Positions 1 to 5,673 of a stretch of DNA of 7,919 nucleotides are shown here, in pieces (the stretch's first letter is position 1; each line of letters starts with the position of its first letter). The stretch comes from Ruminococcaceae bacterium UBA2806 (GTDB lineage Bacteria > Bacillota > Clostridia > Oscillospirales > Acutalibacteraceae), in contig DEHG01000150.1 in the NCBI GenBank assembly GCA_002351795.1, forward strand, positions 3,535-11,453. Direction: 5' to 3'. Both the position numbers and the translations under genes were made by a program. The notes below the pieces were generated by a model, which saw nothing but the letters and a program-made list of their open reading frames with translations, was not told the origin of the DNA and did not search any database.

Positions 1-16
1 GCTGCCGCAAGGCAGC
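1..16. repeat. Small perfect hairpin at window edge
   Basis: GCTGCC-GCAA-GGCAGC is a perfect 6-bp stem closed by a GNRA-type tetraloop when read on +. No T-run follows on +. On - the next bases lie outside the window, so it could be the terminator of a gene beyond the left edge. From 17 to 130 I see nothing convincing: AT-rich sequence without a gene. Confidence 0.35.
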
Positions 17-130
17 AATGAATAATTACATTACCACAACAAACTGCGCCTGTTGGGTGATAATATCAGGTGTAGTTATAACAAGCCGGAAGAAGAACAG
101 ACGTAAAACTAAAAAGTGTTTTGGAATATA

Positions 131-235
131 GGGTGTAGGTCGTGTAGGTCATATCTAAAAACCCCCTTTAGGGCAAATTTTTATAAAAAAATACTCTATA
201 GAGAACTTTATGTACAGACCTGCACGACCTACACC
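131..235. repeat. Inverted-repeat element, copy A (paired AGGTC boxes)
   Basis: The left arm GGTGTAGGTCGTGTAGGTC (132-150) and the right arm (217-235) are reverse complements with one difference in 19, and that difference is a G.U-compatible pair. Each arm is itself a 9-base tandem duplication of GTGTAGGTC-type units, so AGGTC recurs at a 9-base step. The ~66-base centre is AT-rich and carries ATATCTAAAA, a TTTTATAAAAA tract and the palindrome CTCTATAGAG (194-203). A related copy follows 19 bases later. No coding capacity is visible. It could be a foldback RNA, a cruciform or iteron-like protein-binding DNA, or a small non-autonomous element; I do not recognise a named family. Confidence 0.75.
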
Positions 236-253
236 ACTTAAAGCTGAACTTAT

Positions 254-357
254 AGGGAGAGGTCTGCGAGGTCATATCTAAAAGTCGCTATAGGCAAAAA
301 TTTTATAAAAATTTCTATATAGAGAACTTTAGGAAATGACCTCTTCGACCTCTCCCT
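254..357. repeat. Inverted-repeat element, copy B (paired AGGTC boxes)
   Basis: The left arm AGGGAGAGGTCTGCGAGGTC (254-273) pairs with 338-357 in 17 of 20 positions; the three differences cluster into one internal loop. As in copy A, each arm has two AGGTC boxes 9 bases apart. The core shares with copy A the blocks ATATCTAAAA, an AGGCAAA-like block, TTTTATAAAAA and TATAGAGAACTTTA. The inner core also pairs: CTAAAAGT (279-286) with ACTTTAG near 326-332, and CTATA (288-292) with TATAG (318-322), giving a nearly continuous long hairpin. Outer arm bases differ from copy A on both sides together, so pairing is kept while sequence changes. The element ends 33 bases beyond the stop codon of the 107-residue gene. 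Confidence 0.75.
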
Positions 358-390
358 GATATAATTATGCTGTTAAAAACCAAATGATTT

Positions 391-714
391 CTACTGCTTC
401 GGCATATCATGCAGTTTAAGAATATATTTCAGAAGCAGTTCTTTGAATTCAGAAGTGTTGACTGTTATATCCTGTCCGGTTATTTCATTGCTTATGGTCG
501 TATATTCATTGTCAGCCGTCATTGTAAATACATTTCCGTTTACCTCGGCTTCCGTAACAGGACCATCAGTCAGTTCATCCAGTCTTTCGCTGAAATGTCC
601 GAGCAATCCCCGCTCTGCAAGCAGGAATTCTCCTAAAAGAGAGTACTTTTCATCTTCAAATGTCACAACCGGCATTACAGGACTCTTTTTAGTCAGTCTG
701 ATCTTATAGCGCAT
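391..714 (-). CDS. Unknown 107-residue protein, candidate immunity partner of the EndoU lipoprotein
   Basis: I do not recognise this protein securely. It is small, acidic (about 18 D/E against 12 K/R), and has no signal peptide or membrane segment, so it should be cytoplasmic. It reads as a short basic N-terminal strand, a helix (roughly residues 25-48), strand-rich centre (about 55-85) and an amphipathic C-terminal helix (about 88-103). The overall pattern loosely recalls the YacL/UPF0231 fold, but that resemblance is weak. The ATG lies 2 bases after the EndoU stop, and its ribosome site AAAGGAG lies inside the end of that gene with a 7-base gap, so the two are almost certainly co-translated. 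Tight coupling of a small acidic ORF behind a nuclease domain is typical of immunity genes; this role is inference. Confidence 0.8.
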   Translation of the reverse strand: MRYKIRLTKKSPVMPVVTFEDEKYSLLGEFLLAERGLLGHFSERLDELTDGPVTEAEVNGNVFTMTADNEYTTISNEITGQDITVNTSEFKELLLKYILKLHDMPKQ

Positions 715-716
715 TA

Positions 717-1418
717 TTATTCTCCTTTGTAGATAGGGTATGCAGTCGTTATTTTTTTACTGCTGTCCAGATACATATCTATTTCAAGCGAATCACAATG
801 TCCTATCCATAAAGAGCCTCTCGGATTATCAGGATCGCTGAGGGCATCATTATATGCTGTATTGATAGCGTCAACTACCTGCTGCGGAGTCCAGCTTTCA
901 GGGTAGAATGAGCTGAATCCGTTCTTTTTTACACCGTTTACTTTGACTTTTCCGGTGAAAACTCCATTGTTATCAGTATCGCTGCGTGTGCCTTCGATGA
1001 TCTCGCCCTTGCTTCCGGTTATCATTGTGTAATGATATCCTGTCGCCTTGCCTTTTTTGTTTATCGTACCGTCGAAAATGTGCTCGAGCGCACCGCTGCT
1101 GAAAATGTCCGTATTATCAAGTGCGTAAACATCCGACATGGTATAGGTTTTTTCGGCTGCTGTATCATTATCGGTACTGTTTTGATTATCGGTTTCAGAG
1201 CTTGTTTTTGCAGAGCTTTCTTTGGGTTTGCTTTCCTGATATGAGGATCCGTTCTCTTCATCGAGTATTTCACCGACAGTCTCGGATATCTCACTTACGG
1301 CATCCTGAACATCATTCAACGCATTATTCAGTTCGGAAGATATTTCGCTGCATCCGGAAGAAAACGCAGCGCAGAACATTACGCCTGCAATAAGTAACAG
1401 AGTTAAAAGCTTTTTCAT
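717..1418 (-). CDS. Lipoprotein with C-terminal bacterial EndoU-type RNase domain
   Basis: 233 residues. Residues 1-22 form a lipoprotein signal (KK, then a hydrophobic stretch) with a lipobox-like SSGC and predicted lipidated Cys23. Residues 24-55 look like an amphipathic, coiled-coil-like helix, and 56-90 are a Ser/Thr/Asp/Glu-rich linker. Residues about 105-233 match the bacterial EndoU nuclease family from memory: EHIFDG with His113, GKATGYHY with His129, NGVKKNG with Lys164/165, the FYPESWTPQQVVDAI block, and a closing T-A-Y (Thr225, Tyr227). These correspond to the His/His/Lys plus Ser/Thr-x-Tyr catalytic set, which appears complete. EndoU enzymes cut RNA at uridines. The start has GGAGG 12 bases upstream, slightly long. 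No clear promoter or terminator lies in the 65 bases after the Nudix gene, so co-transcription is possible. Lipid anchoring of an EndoU domain is unusual; an alternative is a housekeeping surface nuclease. Confidence 0.85.
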   Translation of the reverse strand: MKKLLTLLLIAGVMFCAAFSSGCSEISSELNNALNDVQDAVSEISETVGEILDEENGSSYQESKPKESSAKTSSETDNQNSTDNDTAAEKTYTMSDVYALDNTDIFSSGALEHIFDGTINKKGKATGYHYTMITGSKGEIIEGTRSDTDNNGVFTGKVKVNGVKKNGFSSFYPESWTPQQVVDAINTAYNDALSDPDNPRGSLWIGHCDSLEIDMYLDSSKKITTAYPIYKGE

Positions 1419-1483
1419 ATCTGAAATACACCTCCGTTTGTGTTTCTGATTTCAAAGTGGAATAAGGTTTTGTAAAAATATGT

Positions 1484-2167
1484 TCAGCTGATTATTCTTT
1501 TTACATCCTCCAGCGTTTTGATATCGTTTTCATGACGGCACATAATAAGAGCGTCATCAATGCTTACCCATAAATAATAATCAATTTCGCTTTGCTGCAT
1601 ACTTACAATGCTTTTTTCAGCCTTTGCAAGAAAGAAAACAGCGGTTTTTCTTATTTTTCCGTATGGGCGGTATGTACTTATCCTGCGGAATCCGGGAACT
1701 ATCGTAACATTAAGCCCTGTTTCCTCCTTGATCTCTCTGAGGGCGGTTTCCTCTTCTATCTCATCGCCTTCAATATGTCCCTTTGGAAATGTCCAGCATC
1801 TTCCGTTATGGTTCTTGACGAGAAGAATCCTTGGTTCATTCCTTTCGTTATATCTGTATACAACAGCGCCGCAGGATTTTTCATAAATGCAGGTTATTTT
1901 TTTATACTGTACAGAAGTCCTGCTAAGCCGTTTAATAATTTCAGGTTCATAAAATACTTCGTCTGGCAGTGAAGCGATAAGCCGTGTACGGCTGCTGACA
2001 TCGCCTACGGCAGCGGCAATAACAATACATTCTATTGTTCCATGAAGCTCCGAATTTGTAATAATATAGACCTGACGGAGATCTCTTCCTCCGACTATCT
2101 GACCCGTATAAAGCTTTTTTTCGGACAATGTGCCGAATATTTCAATTGTTACCGTTTTGCCGAGCAT
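1484..2167 (-). CDS. Nudix hydrolase with N-terminal extension domain
   Basis: 227 residues from ATG at 2167. The C-terminal half (about 95-227) is a Nudix domain with a complete box at residues 130-152: G-x5-E-x7-REI-K-EE-T-GL. The FPKGH sequence just before it and the general size suggest an Ap4A-hydrolase/bis(5'-nucleosyl)-tetraphosphatase-like or broad nucleotide pyrophosphohydrolase. The first ~85 residues, opening MLGKTVTIEIFG, are a separate beta-rich extension that I link tentatively to the inorganic-pyrophosphatase-like domain fused to Nudix enzymes in some Clostridia; its pyrophosphatase residues are not evident. Start choice: GGGAGG (2176-2181) lies 8 bases before this ATG but only 2 bases before the upstream in-frame GTG at 2173. 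It may be the first gene of a unit with the EndoU pair, 65 bases downstream. Confidence 0.9.
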   Translation of the reverse strand: MLGKTVTIEIFGTLSEKKLYTGQIVGGRDLRQVYIITNSELHGTIECIVIAAAVGDVSSRTRLIASLPDEVFYEPEIIKRLSRTSVQYKKITCIYEKSCGAVVYRYNERNEPRILLVKNHNGRCWTFPKGHIEGDEIEEETALREIKEETGLNVTIVPGFRRISTYRPYGKIRKTAVFFLAKAEKSIVSMQQSEIDYYLWVSIDDALIMCRHENDIKTLEDVKRIIS

Positions 2168-2175
2168 CGGCACAT

Positions 2176-2181
2176 CCTCCC
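2176..2181 (-). promoter_or_regulatory. Ribosome binding site deciding the Nudix start
   Basis: GGGAGG on - with an 8-base gap to ATG at 2167. The GTG at 2173 would be 2 bases away, too close for initiation, so the shorter protein is favoured. Confidence 0.75.
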
Positions 2182-2212
2182 TTCAAAATTATACTGTAAA
2201 TCCAATTTACAT

Positions 2213-2235
2213 ATCCATTATAAAGTATAATGGAT
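2213..2235. promoter_or_regulatory. Perfect 10-bp palindrome upstream of the Nudix gene (possible operator/promoter)
   Basis: ATCCATTATA-AAG-TATAATGGAT is a perfect 10-bp inverted repeat with a 3-base centre. By symmetry it shows TATAAT on both strands (- at 2217-2222, + at 2226-2231). The - copy is placed to be a -10 box for the Nudix gene, about 50 bases before its ATG, but no good TTGACA is seen at 16-18 bases. A second hairpin, GTAAAT-CCA-ATTTAC, follows at 2196-2210, and GTAAATCCA can alternatively pair with TGGATTTTAC (2231-2240). It is either a repressor operator over the -10 region or a leader RNA structure. Confidence 0.5.
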
Positions 2236-2301
2236 TTTACGAAAAAAAACAATAATATAATACAACAAACTTCATGTGTAAATCAGCAAATATTTAGATA
2301 T

Positions 2302-2339
2302 AATATCTTGCTTTCTTGTCCTTACAGGTGTAAGATATT
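2302..2339. repeat. Loose hairpin in the Nudix-malic enzyme intergenic region
   Basis: AATATCTT (2302-2309) and AAGATATT (2332-2339) are perfect 8-base inverted arms with 22 bases between. Inside, CTTAC (2321-2325) also pairs with GTAAG (2330-2334). No T-run follows on either strand, so it is not a clear terminator. Its function is unknown and it may be chance in AT-rich DNA. Confidence 0.3.
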
Positions 2340-2400
2340 TCCGTAATTTCTGTAAAAAGCCGCAGCCAACCAACTGACACTAAATCAATCAGCAACCAGA

Positions 2401-2441
2401 ACATTGTACATTGTACATTGAACATTGATACATTGCACATT
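2401..2441. repeat. Short tandem repeat, 7-bp unit ACATTGN
   Basis: Almost six consecutive copies: ACATTGT, ACATTGT, ACATTGA, ACATTGAT (one extra base), ACATTGC, ACATT. It is non-coding. Such heptamer arrays can change copy number by slippage. It lies about 150 bases upstream of the malic enzyme -35 box, beyond the GC-rich repeat, so any effect on transcription is only a possibility. Confidence 0.85.
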
Positions 2442-2508
2442 TAGTACCCCACGCGGGCATGAAAGCATCTCTTAACCAAACAGAGCGAAATGTAATGTAG
2501 CGACCCCC

Positions 2509-2601
2509 GCGTTACGGCTCCGGCGGCTCGCCGGGCGTTATGGGTCCAGCGTCACGCTGGGCGTTACGGGTCCGGCGGCGCGCTGGCTGGTTGACAAATG
2601 G
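2509..2601 (+). repeat. GC-rich repeat: three 26-bp hairpin units ending in a -35 box
   Basis: Three head-to-tail 26-base units (2509-2534, 2535-2560, 2561-2586), each starting GCGTTAYGGSTCC and ending in a 6-bp stem with a 3-base loop: CCGGCG-GCT-CGCCGG, CCAGCG-TCA-CGCTGG and CCGGCG-GCG-CGCTGG. They are followed by CTGGTTGACAAATGG (2587-2601), which contains the TTGACA of the malic enzyme promoter. Bases 2516-2601 recur in inverted orientation at 7834-7919 with only two differences, both in a hairpin loop. Unit 1 and unit 2 differ by a paired G:C to A:T change in the stem, so structure is kept. Just upstream, ACGCGGG (2451-2457) and CCCGCGT (2506-2512) are inverted and may mark the left part of the element. 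GC content is far above the flanks. No transposase is present. Confidence 0.9.
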
Positions 2602-2620
2602 GGAAGGGGGATAGTATAAT
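2591..2620 (+). promoter_or_regulatory. Consensus sigma-A promoter of the malic enzyme gene
   Basis: TTGACA (2591-2596), an 18-base spacer, TATAAT (2615-2620): both hexamers are perfect consensus. Transcription should start near 2627, leaving a ~60-base purine-rich leader with no obvious riboswitch. The -35 box belongs to the conserved end of the GC-rich repeat, while the -10 box lies in unique sequence. Confidence 0.9.
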
Positions 2621-2687
2621 ATAGTTGCATTTTGTGCAGATTATTTAAGAAGAAATAAGAAATCAGAAAAAAGAAAGGAACAATAAT

Positions 2688-3860
2688 ATGGATATCAGAA
2701 AACAGTCACTTGAAAAACATTATGAATGGAATGGAAAGATCGAGGTCGTATCCCGTGCGCCTATCACAAATTCCGAGGAACTTTCACTTGCATATACTCC
2801 CGGCGTTGCAGAACCCTGCCTTGAAATACAGAAGGATTACGACAAATCCTTTAAGCTTACAAGAAGAAATAACCTCGTTGCAGTTATTACTGACGGTACA
2901 GCCGTCCTCGGTCTTGGTGATATAGGCCCCGAAGCAGGTATGCCTGTAATGGAAGGCAAATGCGCCCTTTTTAAAGAATTCGGCGACGTTGACGCATTCC
3001 CCCTTTGCATACGCTCAAAGGATGTTGATGAGATAGTGCGTACAATTTACCTTATCTCAGGAAGCTTCGGCGGAATAAATCTTGAGGATATCGCTGCACC
3101 GAGATGCTTTGAAATTGAAAAAAAGCTTAAAGAGATATGTGATATCCCCGTTTTCCATGACGATCAGCACGGTACGGCTGTTGTTGTTGCGGCTGCACTT
3201 GTAAATGCTCTCAAGGTCGTCGGAAAAAATATAGGCGATATTAAAGTAGTGGTAAACGGCGCAGGCTCCGCAGGTATCGCTATCTCTAAGCTCATTATGA
3301 AAATGGGTGTAAAAGATCTTACTCTCTGCGATAGTGTAGGCATTATATGCGAGGGCGACCCGAGACTTAACAGCGCAAAGGCTGAAATGGCGGCTGTAAC
3401 AAACCGTGAACACCTTACAGGTACTCTTGCAGACGCTATGAAGGGCAAGGATGTCTTTATCGGCGTTTCCGCTCCGAATATTGTAAGCGAGGACATGGTT
3501 CGCTCAATGAACAAGGACGCTATTGTATTTGCAATGTCTAACCCGACTCCTGAGATCATGCCCGATCTTGCAAAGGCTGCCGGCGCAAGAGTTATCGGTA
3601 CCGGCCGTTCAGACTTCCCCAACCAGATCAACAATGTTCTCTGCTTCCCCGGTATTTTCAGAGGCGCTCTTGACTGCCGTGCAAAGGAAATAAATGATGA
3701 TATGAAGGTCGCTGCCGCTTATGCCATCGCTTCTATCGTTGGCGAAAATGAACTCAAAGAGGAATACATCCTCCCTTATGCTTTCGATAAGCGTATAGGT
3801 CAGACTGTCGCTCAGGCTGTTATCGATGCTGCAAAAAAATCAGGCTCGGCAAGAATTTAA
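2688..3860 (+). CDS. mae: NAD(P)-dependent malic enzyme (malate dehydrogenase, oxaloacetate-decarboxylating)
   Basis: 390 residues, the usual length of small bacterial malic enzymes without a phosphotransacetylase tail. It oxidatively decarboxylates malate to pyruvate and CO2 in the cytoplasm. Visible signatures: LAYTPGVAEPC with catalytic Tyr36; VMEGKCALFKEFG with Lys91; the metal-binding region LEDIAAP (Glu133, Asp134) and FHDDQHGTA (156-164, Asp158/159); a Rossmann NGAGSAG loop (190-196); AMSNPTPEI; and the C-terminal GTGRSDFPNQINNVLCFPGIFRGAL block. Asp215 at the end of the second Rossmann strand (LCDS) argues for NAD rather than NADP, which is inference. The ATG has AAAGGA with an 8-base gap. 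It is monocistronic: its own consensus promoter upstream and a strong hairpin terminator 26 bases after the stop. Confidence 0.97.
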   Translation: MDIRKQSLEKHYEWNGKIEVVSRAPITNSEELSLAYTPGVAEPCLEIQKDYDKSFKLTRRNNLVAVITDGTAVLGLGDIGPEAGMPVMEGKCALFKEFGDVDAFPLCIRSKDVDEIVRTIYLISGSFGGINLEDIAAPRCFEIEKKLKEICDIPVFHDDQHGTAVVVAAALVNALKVVGKNIGDIKVVVNGAGSAGIAISKLIMKMGVKDLTLCDSVGIICEGDPRLNSAKAEMAAVTNREHLTGTLADAMKGKDVFIGVSAPNIVSEDMVRSMNKDAIVFAMSNPTPEIMPDLAKAAGARVIGTGRSDFPNQINNVLCFPGIFRGALDCRAKEINDDMKVAAAYAIASIVGENELKEEYILPYAFDKRIGQTVAQAVIDAAKKSGSARI

Positions 3861-3886
3861 TAAAAGCTTACAGCTAAAAAAATTAT

Positions 3887-3924
3887 GCTCCGGAATTCAA
3901 ATGCGAATACCGGAGCAGTTTTTT
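3887..3924. terminator. Bidirectional intrinsic terminator between convergent genes
   Basis: GCTCCGG (3887-3893) pairs with CCGGAGC (3910-3916). After an A.A mismatch the stem continues ATTC/GAAT around a 6-base loop. A run of six T follows on + (3919-3924), ending the malic enzyme transcript. On - the stem is followed by ATAA and then seven T, so it can also end the glycosyltransferase operon, whose stop codon lies just before it. Confidence 0.9.
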
Positions 3925-3927
3925 AAT

Positions 3928-5607
3928 TTATAAACCCATAAACACTATATCATACATGAGTATCGACATCGTACTGTATAAAACGGTTATTGAAAGCAGA
4001 ATATTGAATATGATAACTCTCAGCGTATAGGTCTTTTCCGACACGTACAAACATATATGCTGTGCAAACCGTCCGACAAAATAACCGCCGATCACAATTA
4101 CAGGTACACAATACCTTATATTCTCTGTGCATACATGTGGGAATTTTATGCAGAAAATATAATAAGATATCATGAATGTAAAATACAGGATACCTAAGAA
4201 TATCTTCTGCACCCCGCCGAATTTTTTGTCACGGCTGTCGTTCAGGAAGAAATATATCATAGCCGCAAATCCTGCGATCCCCAGAAAAACTGCCGTCCAG
4301 AAAAGCAGAGTATTGATGCCGGCAATCTTAGGATAATAATGTACCGTAAACAGCTCGTCAAACATTGAAGTCTTGAAAAGTGCAATAAGCGGGTTATACT
4401 CATTATATGCGCCGTCATACATTTTGAACTGATCTCCGACATCTGCAAACTGACTCGGATTAAAGTCAAACAGCCTTTTCGTAACAGGGATATCTCCTAT
4501 GTACTGGGAAGACCTCTTCGACAATTCAAGGATATATGTTATCGGAACTTTATGAGTGATATAATTCCTGATGCCCCACCACAATGCAAGCGGAACGCAT
4601 ACAACAAGAAATACGCCGAACTGAGCAAGATATTTTTTCCATTCCTTCAGATTCCTGAAGAATACATACAGGAAAATAAATGCAATAGCAGGTGCGACCA
4701 TCCAGCCCGAAAGCTTTGCCATCATTGCACAGCCTACACATACAGCTATGCATACTATCCTTCCCATGCTGCGGCTCTTGTACCAGTACAAAGTATTCAG
4801 CACAGCGCCAAGCATGAAGGTCACGGAAAGAATATCGTTATTGATGCTGCCCGCCAATATATAAAATGTAGGATTAAAGGCAACTATCGCAAAAGCTATT
4901 ATAAGTCCTTTCCCTTTCAGACCAAGACTGCGGAATATCTTATATGAAAGTATCATGCAGCAGCTTGAATAAAACAGGGTAAGTATCTGAACATTCTCCC
5001 AGATATTTTCTTCCGAGATGCCCATAGCATTCTGTACTCTTACCCATACAGCCGCTATGATATGATGCAGCGGGGGATGATAGAACTGGTAAACATCCCT
5101 TACATCCATATCGGGAAGTTTAAGATTATATGCAAGATATGCGATATAACCGAGATGTCCTTCCATATCCTCAACGCTGCCTGCGTCATGCTGCTTTGTA
5201 CGCACACTTATCGCCATTATATATGCAAGACGGACAAAAAAGCCTAAGATAAAAAGCAGCAGTATCAGGCGCTTTGTTGTAAGCTTTTTTGTTATCATCA
5301 TATAAACGATAACGGCAGCAACAAGTATCAGTCCGACATTCAGAACAACCATTTCGGGCTTCTGTGCGGAAAGAAGCATATTGTAATACAGAACAGCAAA
5401 AAAGCCAGACAGGATAAATAATGTTTGTTTCATTGTCTGCCTGCTTTTTTCGGGAACATTCATTGATATCCCGACAGATGCAAACAGACCGCAGATGAAT
5501 ACTACGGCAGCAGGTATCATACCGCCCAGCCATGATATTTCGGTGCTGATAGTTGTAATACAGAAAAAACAGGCGGCTGCCGTCAGCAGAAAGGGATGTT
5601 CAAGCAA
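3928..5607 (-). CDS. Polytopic GT-C fold glycosyltransferase (GT39/ArnT-like)
   Basis: 559 residues as drawn from TTG at 5607. About a dozen hydrophobic segments span the chain. The first large outer loop (about 134-182) carries acidic residues Asp141, Asp147 and Glu149, then GHLGYIAYLAYN and an FYHPPLHHI motif (175-183). This is the layout of GT-C enzymes that take a sugar from a polyprenyl-phosphate carrier and transfer it outside the membrane. NPTFYILAGSINND (about 245-258) and MAKLSGW are further family-like blocks. The acceptor is unknown. It is the last gene of the operon, ending at the bidirectional terminator. The start is uncertain: the frame is open upstream to 5673, directly after the previous stop, and encodes a plausible polar N-terminus there, but no ATG, GTG or TTG occurs before 5607, which itself lacks a ribosome site. 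GGGGG (5669-5673) would suit an ATC at 5661 (7-base gap). Confidence 0.88.
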   Translation of the reverse strand: MLEHPFLLTAAACFFCITTISTEISWLGGMIPAAVVFICGLFASVGISMNVPEKSRQTMKQTLFILSGFFAVLYYNMLLSAQKPEMVVLNVGLILVAAVIVYMMITKKLTTKRLILLLFILGFFVRLAYIMAISVRTKQHDAGSVEDMEGHLGYIAYLAYNLKLPDMDVRDVYQFYHPPLHHIIAAVWVRVQNAMGISEENIWENVQILTLFYSSCCMILSYKIFRSLGLKGKGLIIAFAIVAFNPTFYILAGSINNDILSVTFMLGAVLNTLYWYKSRSMGRIVCIAVCVGCAMMAKLSGWMVAPAIAFIFLYVFFRNLKEWKKYLAQFGVFLVVCVPLALWWGIRNYITHKVPITYILELSKRSSQYIGDIPVTKRLFDFNPSQFADVGDQFKMYDGAYNEYNPLIALFKTSMFDELFTVHYYPKIAGINTLLFWTAVFLGIAGFAAMIYFFLNDSRDKKFGGVQKIFLGILYFTFMISYYIFCIKFPHVCTENIRYCVPVIVIGGYFVGRFAQHICLYVSEKTYTLRVIIFNILLSITVLYSTMSILMYDIVFMGL

Positions 5608-5668
5608 TATCTCAGATATAAAATAGGCAAAGGGCTTGTCTTTTGATCTTATATTACTGATACTAATG

Positions 5669-5673
5669 CCCCC
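5669..5673 (-). promoter_or_regulatory. Ribosome-site-like GGGGG with no standard start codon behind it
   Basis: Read on -, AAGGGGGC overlaps the stop of the FAD oxidoreductase gene. Seven bases after it the glycosyltransferase frame shows ATC (5661), with ATT (5667) and ATA (5652) nearby but no ATG, GTG or TTG until 5607. It may drive initiation at a rare codon or re-initiation after the upstream stop. Confidence 0.4.

Noticed and set aside
131..357. CRISPR array from the recurring AGGTC boxes
   Set aside because: The boxes are paired inverted arms of two foldback elements, not evenly spaced direct repeats with unique spacers, and no cas genes are seen.
2168..2173. GTG start of the Nudix gene at 2173
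   Set aside because: Only 2 bases separate it from GGGAGG; ATG at 2167 has an 8-base gap.
2302..2339. Intrinsic terminator in the Nudix-malic enzyme gap
   Set aside because: The hairpin is AT-rich with a long loop and no T-run on either strand, and no gene ends nearby.
2621..2687. Riboswitch or attenuator in the malic enzyme leader
   Set aside because: The ~60-base leader is purine-rich with no stable stem or terminator; only a trivial TGCA/TGCA pairing near the start site.
3164..3634. 156-residue open frame on - inside the malic enzyme gene
   Set aside because: It is fully antisense to a clearly conserved enzyme, with no ribosome site or recognisable domain; an antisense shadow.
4552..4947. 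131-residue open frame on + inside the glycosyltransferase gene
   Set aside because: Antisense to a well-supported membrane enzyme; composition is a mirror of hydrophobic codons and has no signature of its own.
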